8,471 bases of DNA, from contig JAJYKQ010000046.1 of assembly GCA_021788495.1 (NCBI GenBank), positions 1 through 8,471 of the forward strand, in the 5' to 3' direction. This DNA is from a bacterium (GTDB lineage: Bacteria; SZUA-79; Acidulodesulfobacterales; Acidulodesulfobacteraceae). Made by a program: the position numbers and the translations under genes. The number at the start of each line of letters is the position of its first letter. The first letter of the stretch is position 1. This document shows, one piece after another, positions 4,753 to 8,471 of this stretch. The notes under the pieces were generated by a model. The model did not search any database. It had not been told where the DNA came from and worked only from the letters and a program-made list of their open reading frames with translations.

Positions 4753-7559
4753 CAGAAAGAAGTCCCCACGGTAAAATTAACTCCTCCCGCCGGCCAGTAA
4801 GGTTCCCTCGTAAGAATAAAGCCGTACGAAAAACTTATCGGCCCTATCGGCGAAAGATACATTATGCCCGCTCCCGCAGATTTATAAAGCGCTAAAGGCC
4901 TTACGTCCGACGTATCCAAAAAAACGTTGCCTCCGTCCTGAAAAATAAAAAAATTAATACTTTTATAAACAGGTATATTGAGCTGAAGATTATAATTTTC
5001 CATAACGTCTCCGCCTATAGGATAGCCGTAAGGATTTAAGTTTACGAGTCCTATAGAATCCTGAGGGAAACCTCTGACGGTCGTTCTTCCGCCGAGAAAA
5101 AACCTTTCGTTTATCGGCACCTGGGAGGTCGGCGACAGCGGCCTAATATAGCCTAATCTTGCTCCTATAAGAAAATCCGTGTTATATACGAAAGGAATAT
5201 ATTCTTCCGAATGAAAATAAATTTTAAAAAAGTTAATCTGGGAATCTATCAGAAAATTGGAATAAGAAAAACGTAAATTCGTTAAATTTCCGGAAGTAGG
5301 ATTGAAGATATTATTTTTAGTATTATATATAAACGAAAGAGACGTAGAGCTTATTCTGGTAAAACCGTCGTCGCGGGGCGTAATTTCGGCGCCGGGGTTT
5401 AATCCCGAAAGAAAATCGTAAAACATGCCGTATGACAGCAATCCTTTAAAATATCTGTCAAATCTTCTTATAAGCGAAAAATCCGCCCCTTCTTTGTGCA
5501 TAGTGTAATTAAGCGTTATTACGTCGGTATCGAGTCCGCTCGCGTTAAACGCCAACCCCCTGTATCCGTATATCGCGGGGTCGTAATAGCTTAACAAAAG
5601 ATTGGTATAAATAGCGCTTTTGGAAAATCTTAAAGAAAGAGATTTTCCCGTGCCGAAAAGATTATTGTTTTCAATCTGAATAAACCCTTTATATCTGGTA
5701 TAAGTTCCGTAACCTGCGCCAAAACTTAAATCCAACGGTTTTGCATCTTTTACCCTAACCATTACCGTTTTTTCGGAGACTTCGTTTTCGGGATTTTCTA
5801 TTTTAATAACGGCCGAATTAAATATACCCCTTTTATAAAGCCTGTTTTGAGTTTCAAGTATTTTCCGCTGGTCGTAAAACTGCCCTTTTTTAAAAAGTAA
5901 AAGACTTTTAATAAAACCCGTCCTCGTTATAGTATTGCCGGTTATTAAAATCCGTTTTATCCTGACTCTCGGTCCCGCTTTTATCTCATAGTAAATATAT
6001 GCATATTTTTTATTTTTTAAAAACTTTACGTTCATTTTGACTTTTGAAAAAACATACCCTGAATCCGATAATTTTGTGGAAAGCAGTTCCTTTCCGTTCT
6101 CGGCCGTAATTATACGGAAGGGCTTCGCTTTCATTTTTAAAAAATAGCCGGTAAGCGCGGCATTGTTTTTAAAAATAGCAGGAAGCCCCGTAATATAAAC
6201 TTTTTTTACGATAGTGGGAATTCCGGAATCTATATTTACGGTTACCGCTACGCTCTTTTTATCCGGCGAAAATTTTAATTTATAATAAATACGGGCGGAT
6301 AAATAACCTTCGTTGTCGTAATAGTTTTTAATATTTTGAACGTCGTTTTTAAGCCTGTTTTTGCAGAAATATTCCCTGTTAAAAAAAGAAGTTACGTGCG
6401 TTCTCATAAGACGCGTTATAGCCCCTCTGCTGAAAGGTTTATACCCGTATATGTATATTTTGCTTATTTTTACTTTGCTTCCCTTATATGCCGAATAGTA
6501 AAGATTTATCGTCTTATCTTTCTTGTCTTTATTTTCTTTAAACAAGACCTTGGCAAAAAAGTAGCCCTGCTTCATATAGTATTTTTTTAAAACCTTTTGA
6601 AAAGCTAAAAAAGTGCCGCCGTCGAATATTAATACGTTTTTAATTTGCAATACGGAATTTTTTACGAAATTTTCGCTTAACGGCTTTATTCCTTTAAAAT
6701 GAAATAATATTTTATAACCGGGATGAACCTTAAGGGTTATCACGGCTTTGCGCTTAGAAATATAAGTTATTTTAGGACTTGTTATAATGGAATTTAAATA
6801 GCCCTTGTTTTTATATAAATCCCATATGCTTTTCCTCAATAAATGAATTTTATTTAAATTAAGCGGTTTGCCGATAAGTTTTTTAATTAAAACTTCAACC
6901 TTTTTTTCCGGATAATATAATTTAAATTTAACGAATATATTAGAAATTATAACCGGTCTGCCGGAAATAATTTTTATATTTACCGCATAAGCTTTAGGCT
7001 TTTCTTTTAATACGGCAGTTTTTATGCTTACTTTTGCCGACGGATAACCGCCCTTAGACATAATCTTTTTTATTTTTTTTATGCTTATAGTTTTATAATA
7101 TTTATATATTAAACCGCCTTTTTTAAAAGGAATGGATTTTATTATCCTCCCGCTCGAAATTCCGGTATTTTTAAGTCCTTTTATATTAATTTCTTTAATG
7201 TAAATTTTAGGAGAAAAAACAAATTTTAAATAAATTAATTTCAATTTTTTATTTATATTTGCAAAAACCGAAACGTTGGAAAAATAGCCTGAAGCATAAA
7301 GCGTTTTAATCGTTTTTTCCAAAGAAATCATTGAAAATTTTCTTCCGGTTTTTATATAGAAAAGATCTTTTATATTGCTTGCCGGAATACCGTAAGGGAT
7401 TTTGTAATTAATAGATTTTACGGTATATTGCCCTGCATTTATATCGTATATATTGCGGACGTTTGAGGCAAAAACGTTATTTGCCGCAAAATGTAAGAAA
7501 AATATCGCAAATAATAAAGTATAAGCAAAAAAAATAAAAGATTTTTTTATAATATTCAT
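4752..7559 (-). CDS. BamA/TamA family (Omp85) outer-membrane protein with about seven POTRA domains
   Basis: This is an outer-membrane beta-barrel of the Omp85 superfamily, which inserts or exports proteins (BamA, TamA) or works with TamB in envelope lipid transport. Residues 1-31 form a signal peptide (two Lys, hydrophobic core, likely cleavage after VFA). By eye, residues 45-607 divide into seven POTRA repeats (about 45-118, 119-201, 202-282, 283-362, 363-448, 449-530, 531-607), each starting with a beta strand such as IKEINIKGL or IKRILITGN and carrying a helix ending in a GY/GYL/GIF turn. The barrel (608-935) has LFGTGKSLSL (634-643), LGGRTTVRGFP (822-832, the conserved VRGF lid-loop motif), LSPIGPISFSYG (902-913) and a terminal Phe. 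BamA has five POTRAs and TamA three, so the class is unclear. A tamB gene lies 19 bases upstream, which favours a TamA-like role. The leader before the ATG has no Shine-Dalgarno; the start rests on the signal peptide. Residues 51-250 are very Lys-rich. Confidence 0.93.
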   Translation of the reverse strand: MNIIKKSFIFFAYTLLFAIFFLHFAANNVFASNVRNIYDINAGQYTVKSINYKIPYGIPASNIKDLFYIKTGRKFSMISLEKTIKTLYASGYFSNVSVFANINKKLKLIYLKFVFSPKIYIKEINIKGLKNTGISSGRIIKSIPFKKGGLIYKYYKTISIKKIKKIMSKGGYPSAKVSIKTAVLKEKPKAYAVNIKIISGRPVIISNIFVKFKLYYPEKKVEVLIKKLIGKPLNLNKIHLLRKSIWDLYKNKGYLNSIITSPKITYISKRKAVITLKVHPGYKILFHFKGIKPLSENFVKNSVLQIKNVLIFDGGTFLAFQKVLKKYYMKQGYFFAKVLFKENKDKKDKTINLYYSAYKGSKVKISKIYIYGYKPFSRGAITRLMRTHVTSFFNREYFCKNRLKNDVQNIKNYYDNEGYLSARIYYKLKFSPDKKSVAVTVNIDSGIPTIVKKVYITGLPAIFKNNAALTGYFLKMKAKPFRIITAENGKELLSTKLSDSGYVFSKVKMNVKFLKNKKYAYIYYEIKAGPRVRIKRILITGNTITRTGFIKSLLLFKKGQFYDQRKILETQNRLYKRGIFNSAVIKIENPENEVSEKTVMVRVKDAKPLDLSFGAGYGTYTRYKGFIQIENNNLFGTGKSLSLRFSKSAIYTNLLLSYYDPAIYGYRGLAFNASGLDTDVITLNYTMHKEGADFSLIRRFDRYFKGLLSYGMFYDFLSGLNPGAEITPRDDGFTRISSTSLSFIYNTKNNIFNPTSGNLTNLRFSYSNFLIDSQINFFKIYFHSEEYIPFVYNTDFLIGARLGYIRPLSPTSQVPINERFFLGGRTTVRGFPQDSIGLVNLNPYGYPIGGDVMENYNLQLNIPVYKSINFFIFQDGGNVFLDTSDVRPLALYKSAGAGIMYLSPIGPISFSYGFILTREPYWPAGGVNFTVGTSF

Positions 7560-7578
7560 TGTTTTTATTTTAAAAATT

Positions 7579-8471
7579 TTAATAAAACCTAAAGTGAAAA
7601 ACTATATTGCCGCCTAATTCGCTGTAAACGTTGGAGCTGTTCGGCGCAAGTTCGTTATTTTCCCATACCCCTATAACGGAAATATGTGGGGTAAGCCTAT
7701 AAGTAACTGTAGCCGATTGCGACGATTGCGACGAAGCTATGTCGCTGTATGAAACCGACAGCCGCTTCGTCAAGTTTTTAGAAACGGTTACCTGCGGCGC
7801 GGCGCTGTGCGTTATCGCCGAATAGCCGGGCGTTACCGACATATTTTTAAAACCGAAATAACTGGATATAGTTCCAGTAACGCTCTGCTCGACCCCGCCG
7901 CCTATCGCGGAAGCGGCTTCCGAAGCGGCTATTCCTCCTGCAGAAGAAGCATAAACCGAGTTTGCCGAAGTGCCGAGCGCGAGCATCGAAACTATGCTTA
8001 ACTCCGAAAGAGGCGGAGTCGATGAAAGATTTACGTTAAAATTTAACATGGAACCGCTTGCGTTCATTCTTATTATATATTGATTTATATAAGTTCTTGC
8101 CGCAACGTCGAAAGTCGGATTTATTTTATACCTGTTATTAAAATCTAAATTTGCGTATGCAAGTTTCAGCTCAGTTCCCCTGAAAAATATATCGCCCTTT
8201 TCGGCATTCGCCGTTCCTATTATTACGGGATTATCGAGAGTGCCCAGAATATTAAGGTCGGCGCTGAAATTAGTATTTATTATATTATTTCTTATCTCTA
8301 TTTTCTTTTTCGATACGACTTTTATGTTAAGCCTCGGATTAGTTAAACTTACCGGAGACGCCTGCGTTACCGCGTTGTATCTTTTATAGCTTAAAAGAAA
8401 CGACGAAAAATTTATTTTCTTATCGTACATGGCTTTTTTAATTTTTACGCTTCCGTATAAAACCGGATTGT
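7579..8471 (-). CDS. tamB: TamB-like translocation/assembly module protein (DUF490), C-terminal part only
   Basis: TamB proteins are anchored in the inner membrane and span the periplasm as a long hydrophobic beta-groove. They partner with an Omp85 protein and are implicated in phospholipid transport and outer-membrane protein assembly. The frame stays open to the right edge (296 full codons seen), so the start lies outside; the internal ATG at 8430 is not the start, because the preceding codons read NPVLYGSVKIKKA, a typical TamB repeat strand. Visible marks: repeated GxLxNPxxxGxxxxxxGxxxFRG segments (LGTLDNPVIIGTANAEKGDI), PPLSELSIVSMLALG, matching the TamB LS-x-x-E-x-x-SxLxLG region, then an Ala/Gly-rich stretch, SSYFGFKNMSV, VSKNLTKRLSVSYS and VTYRLTPHISV, ending in aromatic FHFRFY. 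The end aligns well in layout with E. coli TamB. It is followed by the Omp85 gene after 19 bases, its probable partner. Confidence 0.92.
   Translation of the reverse strand, partial: NPVLYGSVKIKKAMYDKKINFSSFLLSYKRYNAVTQASPVSLTNPRLNIKVVSKKKIEIRNNIINTNFSADLNILGTLDNPVIIGTANAEKGDIFFRGTELKLAYANLDFNNRYKINPTFDVAARTYINQYIIRMNASGSMLNFNVNLSSTPPLSELSIVSMLALGTSANSVYASSAGGIAASEAASAIGGGVEQSVTGTISSYFGFKNMSVTPGYSAITHSAAPQVTVSKNLTKRLSVSYSDIASSQSSQSATVTYRLTPHISVIGVWENNELAPNSSNVYSELGGNIVFHFRFY

Noticed and set aside
4026..4895. Plus-strand open frames opposite cbiD and the Omp85 end
   Set aside because: Both strands cannot be under such strong protein constraint here; the minus-strand products match CbiD and Omp85 end to end.
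4752..7559. Calling the Omp85 gene canonical bamA
   Set aside because: It lacks the usual bamA neighbours (rseP, skp, lpxD), has more than five POTRA repeats and sits beside tamB, so the subfamily is left open.
6336..8001. Plus-strand open frames opposite the POTRA region and tamB
   Set aside because: They are shadows of recognised minus-strand genes with no supporting signal.
7579..8430. A complete 283-residue gene starting at the ATG at 8430
   Set aside because: The frame stays open to the window edge with TamB-like sequence before this Met, so the gene is a fragment of a much longer tamB.

Overview
The window is AT-rich and completely coding on the minus strand. It holds six closely packed genes, and no intergenic gap exceeds about 20 bases. 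Read in the direction of transcription (right to left) they are: the C-terminal end of a TamB/DUF490 translocation-module protein (cut by the right edge), an Omp85-superfamily outer-membrane protein (BamA/TamA type), and then four genes of the corrin-ring part of anaerobic (early cobalt insertion) cobalamin synthesis: cbiD, a cbiE-cbiT fusion, cbiL and cbiF (cut by the left edge). The layout looks like the inside of one long operon. No promoter, terminator, riboswitch, RNA gene, mobile element or CRISPR array is visible.

Organism: TamB plus Omp85 requires a Gram-negative (diderm) cell. CbiD together with CbiL/CbiF/CbiET points to the oxygen-independent B12 route, so an anaerobe or facultative anaerobe is likely. 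The low GC content, the lysine/isoleucine/asparagine-rich proteins and an Omp85 with about seven POTRA domains would fit a low-GC deltaproteobacterium-like lineage (for example an uncultured Sva0485/Acidulodesulfobacterales-type group). That placement is an inference without a database search.

Region by region: 7579-8471 is the TamB C-terminal domain. 4752-7559 is the Omp85 protein, with a signal peptide, seven POTRA repeats and a 16-strand-type barrel with the VRGF motif and a terminal Phe. 3427-4752 is cbiD, whose ATG shares one base with the Omp85 stop codon. 1609-3423 is cbiET with an Asn-rich linker and a 112-residue disordered tail. 807-1619 is cbiL, overlapping cbiET by 11 bases. 1-791 is cbiF.

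How they work together: TamB and its Omp85 partner act in outer-membrane assembly or lipid transport across the envelope. The Cbi enzymes are cytoplasmic and methylate the cobalt-corrin intermediates: CbiL at C20, CbiF at C11, CbiD at C1, and CbiE/CbiT at C5 and C15 with decarboxylation. No direct biochemical link between the two groups is known to me. The points most worth a second look are the tight coupling of envelope biogenesis to B12 genes, the strongly basic seven-POTRA array, and several family-atypical insertions and motif changes in the Cbi enzymes.
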